The position numbers and the translations under genes are program-made. Shown here in pieces: positions 33,369 through 42,583 of a stretch of DNA of 64,000 bases. Position 1 is the first letter of the stretch, and the number at the start of each line of letters is the position of its first letter. Source of the stretch: Dyadobacter tibetensis Y620-1 (GTDB lineage: Bacteria; Bacteroidota; Bacteroidia; Cytophagales; Spirosomataceae); the NCBI RefSeq assembly GCF_000566685.1, contig NZ_AZQN01000003.1:744001-808000 (forward strand). Reading direction: 5' to 3'. The notes under the pieces are model-generated. The model ran no database searches. It was not told the DNA's origin and worked only from the letters and a program-made list of their open reading frames with translations.

Positions 33369-33923
33369 TTACTGAATATCCAATACAAAATCCAAGTGGA
33401 CATCGTCGTTTCCAGGCGTGGCAGTACCATCTTTGGTGCCGGCCTGGTGTCTTAGCTGCACTTTAAGCTTCCCCATAGCAGCTGCCTTGGTAGTGGCTGT
33501 ACCTTTCAGACCTATGGGCAGACCCTTTTCGTCTTTGTCAGTATAGGCATAGGTAAGTGCCGAAGTGGGGGTAGGAGTGATCACAATAAGGTGTTCATCA
33601 CCCTTCTCTAAAATTTCTTCTGTAATATCATCTACAGGATTCTTACTCTCATCCAGGAATTCCATACTAAGGCTGTAACTGGTATTGGCCGCAAGACGTA
33701 TGGTGTCAAAACGAGTAGGAGCATTTCCACCTTCACCGTCCTTATCCTGAAATACAAAGGTTTTCAGGGTGCCTGCGGTTTCATCTTTAAAATTTAGCTT
33801 AACGGTAGTAATCAATTCATTTTCCTCGTCCGGTTTCAGATCTTCGCTCGAGTCTTTGCATTGATAAAAAAGGGAGGCAGAAGCCAATAGAATTCCAAAG
33901 CGAAATAAATTTAGTTTTTTCAT
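33369..33923 (-). CDS. Uncharacterised lipoprotein of the TonB-receptor operon
   Basis: 184 residues. The signal sequence MKKLNLFRFGILLASASLFYQC ends in a lipobox with Cys22. The mature part is acidic (KDSSEDLKPDEENELIT) and beta-rich, with the pattern TTVKLNFKDETAG...DTIRLAANTSYSLSMEFLDES. It starts 29 bp after the TonB receptor stop on the same strand, so it is very probably co-transcribed and works with the receptor, either as a surface ligand-capture lipoprotein or a periplasmic partner. I do not recognise a named family with certainty. Confidence 0.75.
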   Translation of the reverse strand: MKKLNLFRFGILLASASLFYQCKDSSEDLKPDEENELITTVKLNFKDETAGTLKTFVFQDKDGEGGNAPTRFDTIRLAANTSYSLSMEFLDESKNPVDDITEEILEKGDEHLIVITPTPTSALTYAYTDKDEKGLPIGLKGTATTKAAAMGKLKVQLRHQAGTKDGTATPGNDDVHLDFVLDIQ

Positions 33924-33952
33924 GGTAACAGATTCTATGGTTTTACGATAAA

Positions 33953-36280
33953 TTAAGATTTAGATCCAAACTGATAACGAATACGGAGAGATATCTGGCG
34001 GCCCAGATCGTCGGCGTAGTACCGAAATCTGTTCATATAATCCCGATACCGGGTGTTTAAAAGGTTGTCGATGGTAATACTGAATTCCAAAGATTGTAAT
34101 TCGGAGAGGGGCAACTGGCTGCTCGCTTTGATTGACCATAGGTTATATGCCGGGGGTGGGGGGGCATAATTACTGTTGGCAGGGACTCTTTTCTGCTTCC
34201 CTACCCAAAGGTGGTTGATCGATAGCTCCGTTCCCGTCCAGGAGCCTGTATGGGGTATAGACCATTTCAATCCATTTTCGAGTTTATTGGCAGGGATCAT
34301 GACCAGATAGTCGTCGCTGCTCTGGTCATATGATTGCAGATAGGTTAGCTTGGTATTCCAGGTCAGCGATTTTATAAATTCCCAGCGCGTACTCAAGTCT
34401 ATGCCTTTAAACGTAGCATTGGTCTGATGGTATTGAAAGGCCGGAAAAGCCCCTCGTATGGTCAGGATAGGCTCGGGCAGAGGTTTCAGATAGATATAGT
34501 CCCGAATCAAATTGAAATATCCCCCGATCTCCACGCCCAGGCGTTCTCCTTCGTACTGAAGGCTTAGTTGATTATTAAAGGCGGTTTCTTCGGTCAGGCT
34601 GGCATCGCCCCGCTCATAGGCTGCGGCCCCGTGATGGACACCGTCGCTAAAGAGCTCGCTGACGTTGGGGGCTCTCCAGGCCGTCCCTGAGTGAAGCTGA
34701 GCCGAGAGCTGTCTGTTAAAACGGTATGTGGCACCTAGGGTGGCCGTCAGGTTGTCAAAATTAAACTGGTCGCTGACTTTCTCCCGATTGATCAGGCGGT
34801 GGGTGAGCAGATTTCGGTAGTCCCAGCGCGCTCCTGCTTCCAGTTCCCAGCTGTTGTTTACATACCTTTCTATCCAGAATAGCCCCAGGGTCCACTGATT
34901 AAAGTTAGGAATCAGGGGACGGCCATCCATGATATTATATTGGTAAAGTGAGCTAAGACCGAGTTGACCGGCAATCTTGCCAGCCAGCGGCTTATGGTCC
35001 CAAACCAGGTCGTTGGTAAGGGTGTTGAGCTTCATGGAGAGCTCCGGATTGTTCAGGGCTGCGATAGAGTCGTTGCGGGAGCTGTGCAGATCGTACTCCG
35101 ATCGGTTGTTATGTTGACTGGCAAAGGTCCATTGGAGGCGATTACCATCTTTAAAATGATAATGAGCCTCGGCTTTGGCTAGCTGATGGCGGACCTGCTG
35201 CCTTGGCCGGCCAATAGCATAGGCAAATCCCGATTTGATAAAGGGCTCCCCCTTTTCTATGACCTGAAGCAGGTCGGTAATGCTCCCTATATGAGCCCCT
35301 GAAAACAGACCCAGATCGGTAGCGAAATGGCTGTAAAACAGATCGATGCCAAAGCCCTTTCTCTGGAAGCCGGCTGCCAGAGAAAGGTTCTTTTCCCGGG
35401 TACCGGTATTGTCCAGGAAATATCCTGGAGTTTTCATGTTTCCGGCTCTTTTGAGGGTTCCCTGAGCTCTCCAGGCCAGGCCCGATAGTCCGGGGATGCT
35501 GCCCTGCAAGGTTCCGGAGGTTACACCCTGACGGCCATTAATACTTCCTACTACATTTACCTGTCCACTAAGGGGCTGTCCATAGGGCAGTTCGTCAGGA
35601 GAAACCAGGATAACCCCTCCGATAGCGTCGGAACCATAGCGCACTCCCGCAGCTCCTTTTACCACCGTAATCCGGGTTGCCGTAAAGGGGTCGATCTCGG
35701 GAGCATGTTCGGAGCCCCACTGCTGCCCTTCCTGGCGCACACCATTATTGATAATCAGTACTCTGTTACTATGAAGCCCATGAATCACAGGCTTGGCTAT
35801 GGAGCTGCCCGTTTGCAGGGTGCTTACTCCGGTAAGTCCTTTCAGGCCTTCGGCCAGGGATTGTCCTCTGGTTTCAAATAATGCCTGCCCTTTCAGTTCT
35901 TCTACCGGTAGAGAGGCGGGAGCATCGGTCCGGTGCGCCCGGATTTCTATGTCGTTCAGGTGTATCTCTTGTTCGGCCAGATCAATGTTCTCTTCATGGC
36001 CTTCTGTAAGGTCTACCTCATGCGTAAATGTACCGTAACCTACCATGCGGCATTCCACCACATATTTGCCGGGACATAGGTTCCTGATCTCATAGGTTCC
36101 CTTGCTGTCGGTTACCGTGCCTTCTCCTGTATGCTGCAGCAATACCGTAGCGCCAGGGAGTGGTTGCCCCGTGTGCTGATCACGTATAATCCCTTTTACA
36201 AAGCATTGACAGTTGGTAGACTGGCCAAAAGACATTGCAAAAGAGCTGAGGAGTAATAGTATTGATAATATATAATTCAT
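33953..36280 (-). CDS. TonB-dependent outer-membrane receptor, putative metal (zinc) uptake
   Basis: 775 residues. Signal peptide, then a CarboxypepD-regulatory-like domain (CFVKGIIRDQHTGQPLPGATVLLQ, residues ~25-110) usual for Bacteroidota receptors. Next is the plug (GLTGVSTLQTGSSIAKPVIHGLHSNRVLIINNGVRQEGQQWGSEHAPEIDPF, ~145-200), and then a beta-barrel ending in QISLRIRYQFGSKS. There is no SusD partner, so it is not a glycan utilisation receptor. Its promoter carries the same palindrome core and -7 sequence as the MerC gene next to the Fur-family regulator, which points to metal uptake, most likely zinc (ZnuD-like role). The lipoprotein gene follows after 29 bp. Confidence 0.85.
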   Translation of the reverse strand: MNYILSILLLLSSFAMSFGQSTNCQCFVKGIIRDQHTGQPLPGATVLLQHTGEGTVTDSKGTYEIRNLCPGKYVVECRMVGYGTFTHEVDLTEGHEENIDLAEQEIHLNDIEIRAHRTDAPASLPVEELKGQALFETRGQSLAEGLKGLTGVSTLQTGSSIAKPVIHGLHSNRVLIINNGVRQEGQQWGSEHAPEIDPFTATRITVVKGAAGVRYGSDAIGGVILVSPDELPYGQPLSGQVNVVGSINGRQGVTSGTLQGSIPGLSGLAWRAQGTLKRAGNMKTPGYFLDNTGTREKNLSLAAGFQRKGFGIDLFYSHFATDLGLFSGAHIGSITDLLQVIEKGEPFIKSGFAYAIGRPRQQVRHQLAKAEAHYHFKDGNRLQWTFASQHNNRSEYDLHSSRNDSIAALNNPELSMKLNTLTNDLVWDHKPLAGKIAGQLGLSSLYQYNIMDGRPLIPNFNQWTLGLFWIERYVNNSWELEAGARWDYRNLLTHRLINREKVSDQFNFDNLTATLGATYRFNRQLSAQLHSGTAWRAPNVSELFSDGVHHGAAAYERGDASLTEETAFNNQLSLQYEGERLGVEIGGYFNLIRDYIYLKPLPEPILTIRGAFPAFQYHQTNATFKGIDLSTRWEFIKSLTWNTKLTYLQSYDQSSDDYLVMIPANKLENGLKWSIPHTGSWTGTELSINHLWVGKQKRVPANSNYAPPPPAYNLWSIKASSQLPLSELQSLEFSITIDNLLNTRYRDYMNRFRYYADDLGRQISLRIRYQFGSKS

Positions 36281-36371
36281 TGAAACGGGGAGCTAGCTGG
36301 GGATAATGCAATAAGTGCTCGTTTCTCCTTTAAGTAATAGAGAAACGAGAATGCCCAATGCTACTAGGTTG

Positions 36372-36403
36372 CAAAAGTAATCTTTATGCAACTCCGTTGC
36401 AAT
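36372..36403 (-). promoter_or_regulatory. TonB receptor promoter with overlapping operator
   Basis: Minus strand: ATTG at 36403-36400, a 20-nt spacer, TACTTTTG at 36379-36372. The palindrome TGCAAC-TCC-GTTGCA at 36387-36401 fills the spacer and touches the -33 box. The 12-mer GTTGCAAAAGTA (36368-36379) is identical to that at 32678-32689 before the MerC gene. Confidence 0.75.
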
Positions 36404-36572
36404 GTTACCCTATAATTTATTTTATAGATGGCAATAAATAGAATCAGCTTGGATGATCATTCAGAGAAGGAAGTAGCATGCACTCCTGGGACCATTTTTG
36501 CGAAACGGATATATCCCTGGAAAAGAAGGCTTAGGGGAATGCCCTAGCGCGTGGGGAAGGAAAATGGGAACC

Positions 36573-36611
36573 TTACTCCCTGTGGACCCGGAAGGTGTAC
36601 ACAGGGAGTAA
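36573..36611 (-). terminator. Hairpin downstream of the propeller protein gene
   Basis: TTACTCCCTGTG / CACAGGGAGTAA, 12-bp perfect stem with a 15-nt loop, 7 bp past the stop on the minus strand. No clear T-run, so a strong stem with uncertain termination. Confidence 0.5.
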
Positions 36612-36618
36612 AAGGCTA

Positions 36619-37680
36619 TTAAACTCTTTCGAGTTTGATAGGGTAGGTCTTTTGTGCATTCCATTGGCAGACGTAGATATTTTCATCCTGATCTACGCAT
36701 ACATCATGACAATGCATAAAGATGGGTTTGTCCTGAACCATGAGTTGTAGCTTACCATTTTTATATTCCGGGGCGGTGCCTCCAGGGTTAGAAATTACCT
36801 GATCGTTTTTATCCAGGATGGTGACAAAGCCTGAATTAGGTGTTTGGTTGAGATAGCGCAAGCGCGACCAGCAGACGCCGGCATAGAGGGTATCTGCTTT
36901 GAACACCGGGCGGCAGACATAGGCTCCGGGCAGAAAAATGGTGCTTAGGTATTTACCCTCCAGTGTAAATCGTTTAAAGGCATTATGGGCTCGGGAGGTG
37001 ACCAGCAAAGTGGGGTTGGCCTTGTTGCGCTGGTCTATAGCCACTCCATGAGCAGTTGAAAACTGCTCGTCTCCATCTCCTGCACCTCCAAATTTGCTGA
37101 TAAAGTCACCATTGGCGCTGTAGCGAAGGATCCATTGAGAGCCATAGCCATCGGCAATATAAATACTCCCGTCGGGACCAATGGCCGTTTCGGTAGGTTT
37201 GAAAGCATCGGCCTCCTTATAGGCACCCACCGTGGAAGGGTGGCCTATGGTTAATAGTACCTTGCCCTTCAAATCTGTTTTGAATACCTTTCCCAGATTG
37301 GGGTCGCAGACAAAAAGAAACTCCTCTCCGTTGGCATTCCAGATGGTGAGGCCATGGCCTCCTGGGAATTCGTGGCCAAAACTTTCCAGGAGCTTGCCAG
37401 ATCGATCGTAAATAAGGATATTATTCTTTACCTCGTCACCAATCATAATCAGTCTTCCCTTGCTGTCCTGTACCATTTCATGACAGTTGTTGACGGGGAA
37501 CTTACTGCTGTCCAGACGCCCCCATTGAGGCAAAACCCTGTAGCGATGAGAACCCTGTCCTATAATTTCTCCCTTGGCTTTTGGCTGGGATTTCAGGATA
37601 TGGAAGGGATGGAGCGTCAGGGCGGCCGCTCCTAAAGCCGCCATTTTACCAAAGTCGCGACGCGATTGTTTGTTCTGCAT
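36619..37680 (-). CDS. Exported 6-bladed (NHL-type) beta-propeller protein with twin-arginine signal
   Basis: 353 residues. Twin-arginine signal SRRDFGKMAALGAAALTL at residues 6-23, so export as a folded protein is predicted. The remainder shows NHL-like blades: SKFPVNNCHEMVQDSKGRLIMIGD, GHGLTIWNANGEEFLFVCDPN, TETAIGPDGSIYIADGYGS, AHGVAIDQRNKANPTLLVTSR, and HCHDVCVDQDENIYVCQW. Related proteins are annotated as peptidylglycine-monooxygenase-like or 6-bladed propellers. No catalytic residues can be assigned, and the function is unknown. Divergent spacing and its own hairpin suggest a single-gene unit. Confidence 0.78.
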   Translation of the reverse strand: MQNKQSRRDFGKMAALGAAALTLHPFHILKSQPKAKGEIIGQGSHRYRVLPQWGRLDSSKFPVNNCHEMVQDSKGRLIMIGDEVKNNILIYDRSGKLLESFGHEFPGGHGLTIWNANGEEFLFVCDPNLGKVFKTDLKGKVLLTIGHPSTVGAYKEADAFKPTETAIGPDGSIYIADGYGSQWILRYSANGDFISKFGGAGDGDEQFSTAHGVAIDQRNKANPTLLVTSRAHNAFKRFTLEGKYLSTIFLPGAYVCRPVFKADTLYAGVCWSRLRYLNQTPNSGFVTILDKNDQVISNPGGTAPEYKNGKLQLMVQDKPIFMHCHDVCVDQDENIYVCQWNAQKTYPIKLERV

Positions 37681-37723
37681 GGATTCAGTGGGAGATGGGT
37701 GAGTTTTTTATTTCTAGTATAAA

Positions 37724-37763
37724 AAAAACCGAAAGTTCAGGAATCTACTGACTTTCGGTTTTT
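37724..37763 (-). terminator. Rho-independent terminator of the pfkB-family gene
   Basis: AAAAACCGAAAGT / ACTTTCGGTTTTT stem, loop 14 nt with a further CAG/CTG pairing. On the minus strand a T-run follows, 18 bp past the kinase stop. Confidence 0.85.
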
Positions 37764-37780
37764 AAATGAGGGGCTATATA

Positions 37781-38743
37781 TTATAAGGTATTGACATAGC
37801 GTTTGTCATAGCGGTTAAGCCAATCCATGAGTTTGCTGACATCCTGCATTTTAAAAAGCTCACTTCCAGCATTCATCGTCGCCGCCGATCCACAGGCTAC
37901 GCCCATGCGAACGGCTTCCCGGATGGACTTCCCCTGAGAGAGGGTCCAAACGATTCCGGCAACCATGCTATCTCCGGCGCCTACAGTGCTTTTGGGTTGA
38001 ACGGGCGGGGCAGGGATATGTTCCACCAGATCTTCGGTAACGAGCATAGCACCCATGGCACCCATAGAAACGACAACGATTTCGCATTGGCCGCGGATAA
38101 TCAGGGCTCTGGCTGCATCATCGACTTCATCCATTTCCAATTTGTCTACCCCCACGAGCTCGCTGAGTTCGGTAATATTAGGCTTGAGAAGGTACAGGCC
38201 GCAGTCGCTAACCGAGCGCAATGAGTCGCCGGAGGCGTCAACGATAAAGCGCGCTCCCTGATCTTTAGCTATCTTCGCTACAGAGGCATAGAAATCTGCC
38301 GGTACACCGGGCGGAAGGCTTCCACTAGCAATAATATAGGATGGTTTAGGATTCAGGTCTTCAAGGGTCTCCAGCACCGTACGCACTTCTGTCGGCATCA
38401 TTTCGGTGCCCGGCATACCAAAACGGTATTGAAAGCCTGTGCTTTTCTCCAGGATATGGAAGTTTTCGCGGGTCCATTGCTTCGTTTCAACAACGATGGT
38501 TTCTACGCCTTCATTTTTTACCAACTTATGGAGTCGCTGTCCTGTGGGGCCGCCTACAGTAAATAGGGCTACAGGACTTCCACCTAGGCGGTGAACGGCC
38601 TTGGCCACGTTAATACCCCCTCCGCCCGCTTCGAATGCAGGGGCAGTGCAGCGAAGCTTGCTTTCCGGAACAATCCGACCGACCTCCGAGCTCTTGTCCA
38701 GGGCCGGGTTGATAGTTAATGTTACAATTGGGCCACTTGCCAT
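37781..38743 (-). CDS. 1-phosphofructokinase/6-phosphofructokinase 2 family sugar kinase (PfkB/FruK)
   Basis: 320 residues. Ribokinase-fold kinase. The start VTLTINPALDKSSEV, AFEAGGGGINVAKAVHRLGG (substrate site) and the C-terminal anion-hole motif STVGAGDSMVAG (catalytic Asp near residue 257) match the FruK/PfkB (LacC) group that phosphorylates fructose-1-P, fructose-6-P or tagatose-6-P. No PTS or fructose genes are adjacent, so phosphofructokinase-2-like glycolytic function is the best guess. Transcribed on the minus strand, 47 bp after the stop of the next upstream gene... an SDR; possible co-transcription. Confidence 0.85.
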   Translation of the reverse strand: MASGPIVTLTINPALDKSSEVGRIVPESKLRCTAPAFEAGGGGINVAKAVHRLGGSPVALFTVGGPTGQRLHKLVKNEGVETIVVETKQWTRENFHILEKSTGFQYRFGMPGTEMMPTEVRTVLETLEDLNPKPSYIIASGSLPPGVPADFYASVAKIAKDQGARFIVDASGDSLRSVSDCGLYLLKPNITELSELVGVDKLEMDEVDDAARALIIRGQCEIVVVSMGAMGAMLVTEDLVEHIPAPPVQPKSTVGAGDSMVAGIVWTLSQGKSIREAVRMGVACGSAATMNAGSELFKMQDVSKLMDWLNRYDKRYVNTL

Positions 38744-38790
38744 AATGATGAGTTTAGTAAGTTCTAAATTATAGGGCTATTTATATAGGA

Positions 38791-39573
38791 CTATTTGGAC
38801 CGGTTGCGGTCGGTGACACTCCAGCCTCCGTCTACTGCCAGAACCTGGCCTGTAGAAAATTTTGAGTAGTCGGACATGAAGTACACTGCTGCGCCATCTA
38901 AGTCCTGATTTAAGGTATATCTTCCGCCGTCCAATATCTGCTTTTCACGAATCAGATCCTGTAGTGGAGCATCATCGGGAGCGCTATTTTCTATGACCCC
39001 GGGAGCAAGTACATTCACCCGGATATTATTTTTGGCATAGGTGGCTGCTATAGATTTAGAGAAGCCAATGACTGCCGATTTGGCTGTAGCATAGGCATGG
39101 TCGGAGAAGAGGTCGGAAGAAGGGGCATATCCGAGTACCGATCCCATATTCAGGATGGTTCCCCCTTTGTTCATGCCTAAGAAGGTTTGTACCGCAGCCT
39201 GGTTCGACAGCATCAAGGAGGTAAGATTGAGGTCCAGGGTCTTATTCCATCCATCAAGGGACAAGTTGTGAAGACTTCCTTCGCCAAATTTTTTCCCTAT
39301 ACCACCTGCCACATGATAGAGTCCGTCGAAGCTGCCAAATTCCCTGATACATAATTGTATGGCGGCCATTGGCGTTTGCACATGGGTAGCATCGCCCTGC
39401 ATGGCCCGGGCATTAGCGCCCAGATTGAGCTCGGCCACGAGGCAATTTTCGGGATTTCTTCCTACCACTACCACTGATGCACCGTGCTGGACCATGGCTT
39501 TTGCTGCCGAAAAGCCGATTCCAGTAGTACCTCCAATGATCACAATCGATTTGCGTGATAGCCAGTTTTCCAT
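38791..39573 (-). CDS. Short-chain dehydrogenase/reductase (SDR)
   Basis: 260 residues from the ATG at 39573 (MENWLSRKSIVIIGGTTGIG); the longer frame adds 26 residues that cross the clpX terminator region and are rejected. Cofactor motif GGTTGIG near residue 14, with VVVGRNPEN after it suggesting NADP preference. Catalytic region: NMGSVLGYAPS and HAYATAKSAVIGFS hold the Ser and Y-x-x-x-K. The tail is GQVLAVDGGWSV. Substrate unknown. It lies between clpX and the PfkB-type kinase on the same strand, with a terminator separating it from clpX. Confidence 0.83.
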   Translation of the reverse strand: MENWLSRKSIVIIGGTTGIGFSAAKAMVQHGASVVVVGRNPENCLVAELNLGANARAMQGDATHVQTPMAAIQLCIREFGSFDGLYHVAGGIGKKFGEGSLHNLSLDGWNKTLDLNLTSLMLSNQAAVQTFLGMNKGGTILNMGSVLGYAPSSDLFSDHAYATAKSAVIGFSKSIAATYAKNNIRVNVLAPGVIENSAPDDAPLQDLIREKQILDGGRYTLNQDLDGAAVYFMSDYSKFSTGQVLAVDGGWSVTDRNRSK

Positions 39574-39620
39574 ATTATTATTCGTTTTTTGACGCAAAAT
39601 AGAACTATTCCTTAAGATAT

Positions 39621-39663
39621 AAAAAGACCCTGGCAAACTATAGGGGTTCACCAGGGTCTTTTT
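39621..39663 (-). terminator. Rho-independent terminator of clpX
   Basis: AAAAAGACCCTGG / CCAGGGTCTTTTT stem with a 17-nt loop, 23 bp past the clpX stop on the minus strand and followed by T-run. Confidence 0.9.
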
Positions 39664-39686
39664 ATATATCTAGGATGGTAGGGCCA

Positions 39687-40931
39687 TTAGGCCACAGATC
39701 GTAGCAGGGACATGGATGACTTACTAAATTTCTCCTCGGCATAGGCCAATGTCAGGGTGAATTCTTTGATTTCTGTTTGCGAAGGCAGATCGAACATGGC
39801 ATCTGTCATGATGGACTCACAAATAGCCCTTAGACCTCTGGCTCCTAATTTACATTCCAATGCCTGATCCACGATAAAGTCCAGAACGGCATCTTCGAAG
39901 TGCAGCGTGATGCCCTCCATGGCAAAAAGCTTGGCATATTGCTTTACCAAGGCATTTTTAGGTTCTGTCAGAATGCGTTTCAGCGTTTCCTTATCCAGTG
40001 GGTTCAGGTGGGTAAGTACCGGAAGCCGGCCGATGAGCTCAGGAATAAGGCCAAAAGATTTCAAATCCTGTGCGGTAACATAGCGGAGAAGGTTTCCCTT
40101 ATCAAAAATTTCGATAATACGGTTATCCCCCGAGAAGCCTATTGGGCGGGTGTTGATCCGCTTGGCAATATGACGGTCGATACCATCGAAGGCTCCGCCG
40201 CATATAAAAAGTATGTTTTCCGTATTGATGCTGATCATTTTTTGATCAGGATGCTTTCTTCCTCCCTGCGGTGGAACATTTACGACAGATCCTTCAAGAA
40301 GTTTCAGAAGAGCCTGTTGAACACCTTCTCCACTGACATCGCGGGTAATGGAAGGATTGTCGGACTTACGGGCTATTTTGTCGATCTCATCGATGTATAC
40401 AATACCCCTTTCGGCCGCTTCTACATTATAATCCGAAGCCTGGAGCAGACGTGTCAGTATCGTTTCTACGTCTTCCCCTACATAACCCGCTTCGGTTACT
40501 ACCGTGGCATCGGCGATGCAGAAGGGAACTTGTAAAATGCGGGCGATAGACTTGGCCAGATAGGTCTTTCCGGTTCCGGTTTCACCGACCATAATTATAT
40601 TCGACTTCTCAATCACGACGTCATCGTCGGTAGAAGTCTGGTTGAGGCGCTTATAATGATTGTATACGGCTACGGCCAGCGATCGTTTAGCCTCATCCTG
40701 TCCGATTACATACTGCTCCAGAAATCGCTTGATCTCTGCAGGAGGAATCGACTTAAGTTTAGGTAACTTCGACTTCTTGTCCTTCTTGTCTTCCTTCCCT
40801 CCCATTTCCTCAGTGATAACCTGATTGCCCTGGGAAATACAATGATTACAGATATGGGCATCGATGCCTGAGAGTAATAATTCGACTTCGCTTTTTTTCC
40901 GTCCGCAAAACGAACAACTTATTTGTGCCAT
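39687..40931 (-). CDS. clpX: ATP-dependent Clp protease ATP-binding subunit ClpX
   Basis: 414 residues. ClpX is the AAA+ unfoldase that feeds substrates to ClpP. The N-terminal zinc-binding domain has four Cys at residues 6, 9, 28 and 31. The AAA+ module has [19 protein letters not shown] (Walker A), [12 protein letters not shown] (Walker B), [20 protein letters not shown], and the IGF loop in RPIGFSG (here IGF for ClpP docking). The C-terminal small domain [10 protein letters not shown] is present. clpP lies 300 bp upstream on the same strand but separated by a strong terminator, so each likely has its own promoter. Confidence 0.97.
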   Translation of the reverse strand: MAQISCSFCGRKKSEVELLLSGIDAHICNHCISQGNQVITEEMGGKEDKKDKKSKLPKLKSIPPAEIKRFLEQYVIGQDEAKRSLAVAVYNHYKRLNQTSTDDDVVIEKSNIIMVGETGTGKTYLAKSIARILQVPFCIADATVVTEAGYVGEDVETILTRLLQASDYNVEAAERGIVYIDEIDKIARKSDNPSITRDVSGEGVQQALLKLLEGSVVNVPPQGGRKHPDQKMISINTENILFICGGAFDGIDRHIAKRINTRPIGFSGDNRIIEIFDKGNLLRYVTAQDLKSFGLIPELIGRLPVLTHLNPLDKETLKRILTEPKNALVKQYAKLFAMEGITLHFEDAVLDFIVDQALECKLGARGLRAICESIMTDAMFDLPSQTEIKEFTLTLAYAEEKFSKSSMSLLRSVA

Positions 40932-41174
40932 TTGATTATGCTATACTGTTCTATTATCTATACCAATTCCTTGCCAGTCAAATTAATAGGCAAGCAGCGT
41001 TTTCATCATGGAAAACACTGATGACTACCTTTTGGGTTCAAAAATAGGAATGCTACCCATATGCAGCAGACAACTATTTGAGAATCTAGGTATTTGACTT
41101 GTGGTTACGGCTTAAAATTCAGCTACAAAGTTCCGATTTTTTGAGCGGCTTACCAAATATGCATGCATAGAGGC

Positions 41175-41216
41175 ATTAAAAACGCCGATGAAACTGGTTT
41201 CATCGGCGTTTTTAAT
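41175..41216 (-). terminator. Strong terminator of clpP, 20-bp stem
   Basis: ATTAAAAACGCCGATGAAAC and its exact complement with only 2 nt between (functional loop about 6 nt). On the minus strand it lies 20 bp past the clpP stop and ends in a T-run. A plus-strand 69-codon frame over it is an artefact. Confidence 0.92.
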
Positions 41217-41236
41217 CATCATACAGGGAGAGGGAT

Positions 41237-41911
41237 TTATTTTTCCCGGGTAAGTACTTCGTCAATCAGGCCATACTCTTTGGCCTCTCCAGCACGTAGC
41301 CATTTGTCCCGATCGGAGTCTATTCCGATTTGCTCGGCCGATTGTCCCGTATGTTTGGCCAGAATATCGTAAAGTTCATGGCGAAGTTTTACAATCTCAC
41401 GGGTAGTGATCTCAATATCTACTGATGTTCCCTGTGCTCCACCGGAAGGCTGGTGAATCATCACTCTTGCGTGGGGGAGGGCGGCTCTTTTGCCAGCTGC
41501 TCCACCTGCCAGCAGAACAGCACCCATCGACGCTGCCAGGCTGGTACATACTGTGGCTACGTCGGGACGCACATATTGCATGGTATCGTAGATGCCCAGA
41601 CCCGCATATACGGATCCTCCAGGGCTATTGATATACATCAGGATGTCCTTTTTAGGATCGGCCGACTCGAGAAAGAGCAGCTGAGCTACTACGATATTGG
41701 CGATATTGTCGTCGACGCCAGTTCCCATAAATATAATACGGTCGGCCATCAGTCGGGAGAATACGTCTACCTCACGGAAGTTCATCGGGCGTTCCTCGAT
41801 TACCGAACGGGTCATATTTTCGACCGTATGGTTCATATACCCGTCTACTGTAAGACCGTTTACACCAAGGTGATTGACGGCATATTTTCTAAATTCATTT
41901 CCGTAGTTCAT
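41237..41911 (-). CDS. clpP: ATP-dependent Clp protease proteolytic subunit ClpP
   Basis: 224 residues, typical for Bacteroidota. Serine peptidase forming the tetradecameric chamber. The triad is Ser128 in SLAASMGAV, His153 in MIHQPSGG and Asp202 in SDRDKW; all are intact. The [10 protein letters not shown] and [13 protein letters not shown] segments belong to the family. A short N-terminal propeptide precedes the mature domain. A partner clpX is downstream. Confidence 0.97.
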   Translation of the reverse strand: MNYGNEFRKYAVNHLGVNGLTVDGYMNHTVENMTRSVIEERPMNFREVDVFSRLMADRIIFMGTGVDDNIANIVVAQLLFLESADPKKDILMYINSPGGSVYAGLGIYDTMQYVRPDVATVCTSLAASMGAVLLAGGAAGKRAALPHARVMIHQPSGGAQGTSVDIEITTREIVKLRHELYDILAKHTGQSAEQIGIDSDRDKWLRAGEAKEYGLIDEVLTREK

Positions 41912-42146
41912 GAATAATGCTTTAATTTTTGATCACTAAATAAAGGAATCTTATGGCAGAGAACAAAATGCTTTCCTGGGAAGTTTCACTTTGCGCTGTT
42001 GAACTGCTAAAAGTTCTGGATACAAAGTTGGCTATTATTGGCAGATTAGACCAATGGAAATGCCGATATATTGTTTGAAATTACGAGCACCGATCCTTTG
42101 TTTTGTACAGTATCTTTAAATCAATTACTTATAGATTGGGATAGCG

Positions 42147-42512
42147 ATGAATCAAAAAAGAAGTATACCCGAAAAACTAAGAAACCTCAGGTTGGCTAAG
42201 GGGCTTTCTCAGGAAAATATGGCGGACCTTTTGCATATTTCTACTACTGCTTATGGAGATTTGGAGCGGGGGAAGACGGAGATGACCCTTTCCAGGCTCG
42301 AATCTGTCGCCGAGGTGTTGGCCGTAGCCCTGCCCGATCTACTGGGTCTGGACACTGATGGCTTACCTGAGATTGACTATTTGCGTCAGGAGAACGCCCG
42401 GCTCATCGCCCTGAATGGGAGACTGCATAATGAGTTGGAGCAGTGGAAACAATGGTATTGGCTGTTAACAGAGCGCCAGCAGGATAAACAGCGGAATCCG
42501 ATCGGATTTTAG
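42147..42512 (+). CDS. XRE-family helix-turn-helix regulator
   Basis: 121 residues. Residues 8-64 form a classical Cro/CI-type HTH (EKLRNLRLAKGLSQENMADLLHISTTAYGDLERGKTEMTLSRLESVAEVL). The C-terminal half (YLRQENARLIALNGRLHNELEQWKQW) reads as a heptad coiled coil, suggesting dimerisation. No ligand domain is present. It stands alone between clpP and tig, converging with tig through a shared terminator. Target genes unknown. Confidence 0.85.
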   Translation: MNQKRSIPEKLRNLRLAKGLSQENMADLLHISTTAYGDLERGKTEMTLSRLESVAEVLAVALPDLLGLDTDGLPEIDYLRQENARLIALNGRLHNELEQWKQWYWLLTERQQDKQRNPIGF

Positions 42513-42528
42513 CTGCTTAGCCTATAAA

Positions 42529-42565
42529 AAAAAGCCCTATTAGTTTCGAAGTAATAGGGCTTTTT
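42529..42565. terminator. Bidirectional terminator
   Basis: AAAAAGCCCTATTA / TAATAGGGCTTTTT, 14-bp stem and 9-nt loop, between the XRE gene (+) and tig (-). Confidence 0.92.
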
Positions 42566-42583
42566 ATGGTATTATAAACAGGC

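Noticed and set aside
41163..41372. 69-codon plus-strand frame starting in the clpP terminator
   Set aside because: It consists of the 20-bp terminator stem and the antisense of clpP; not a gene.
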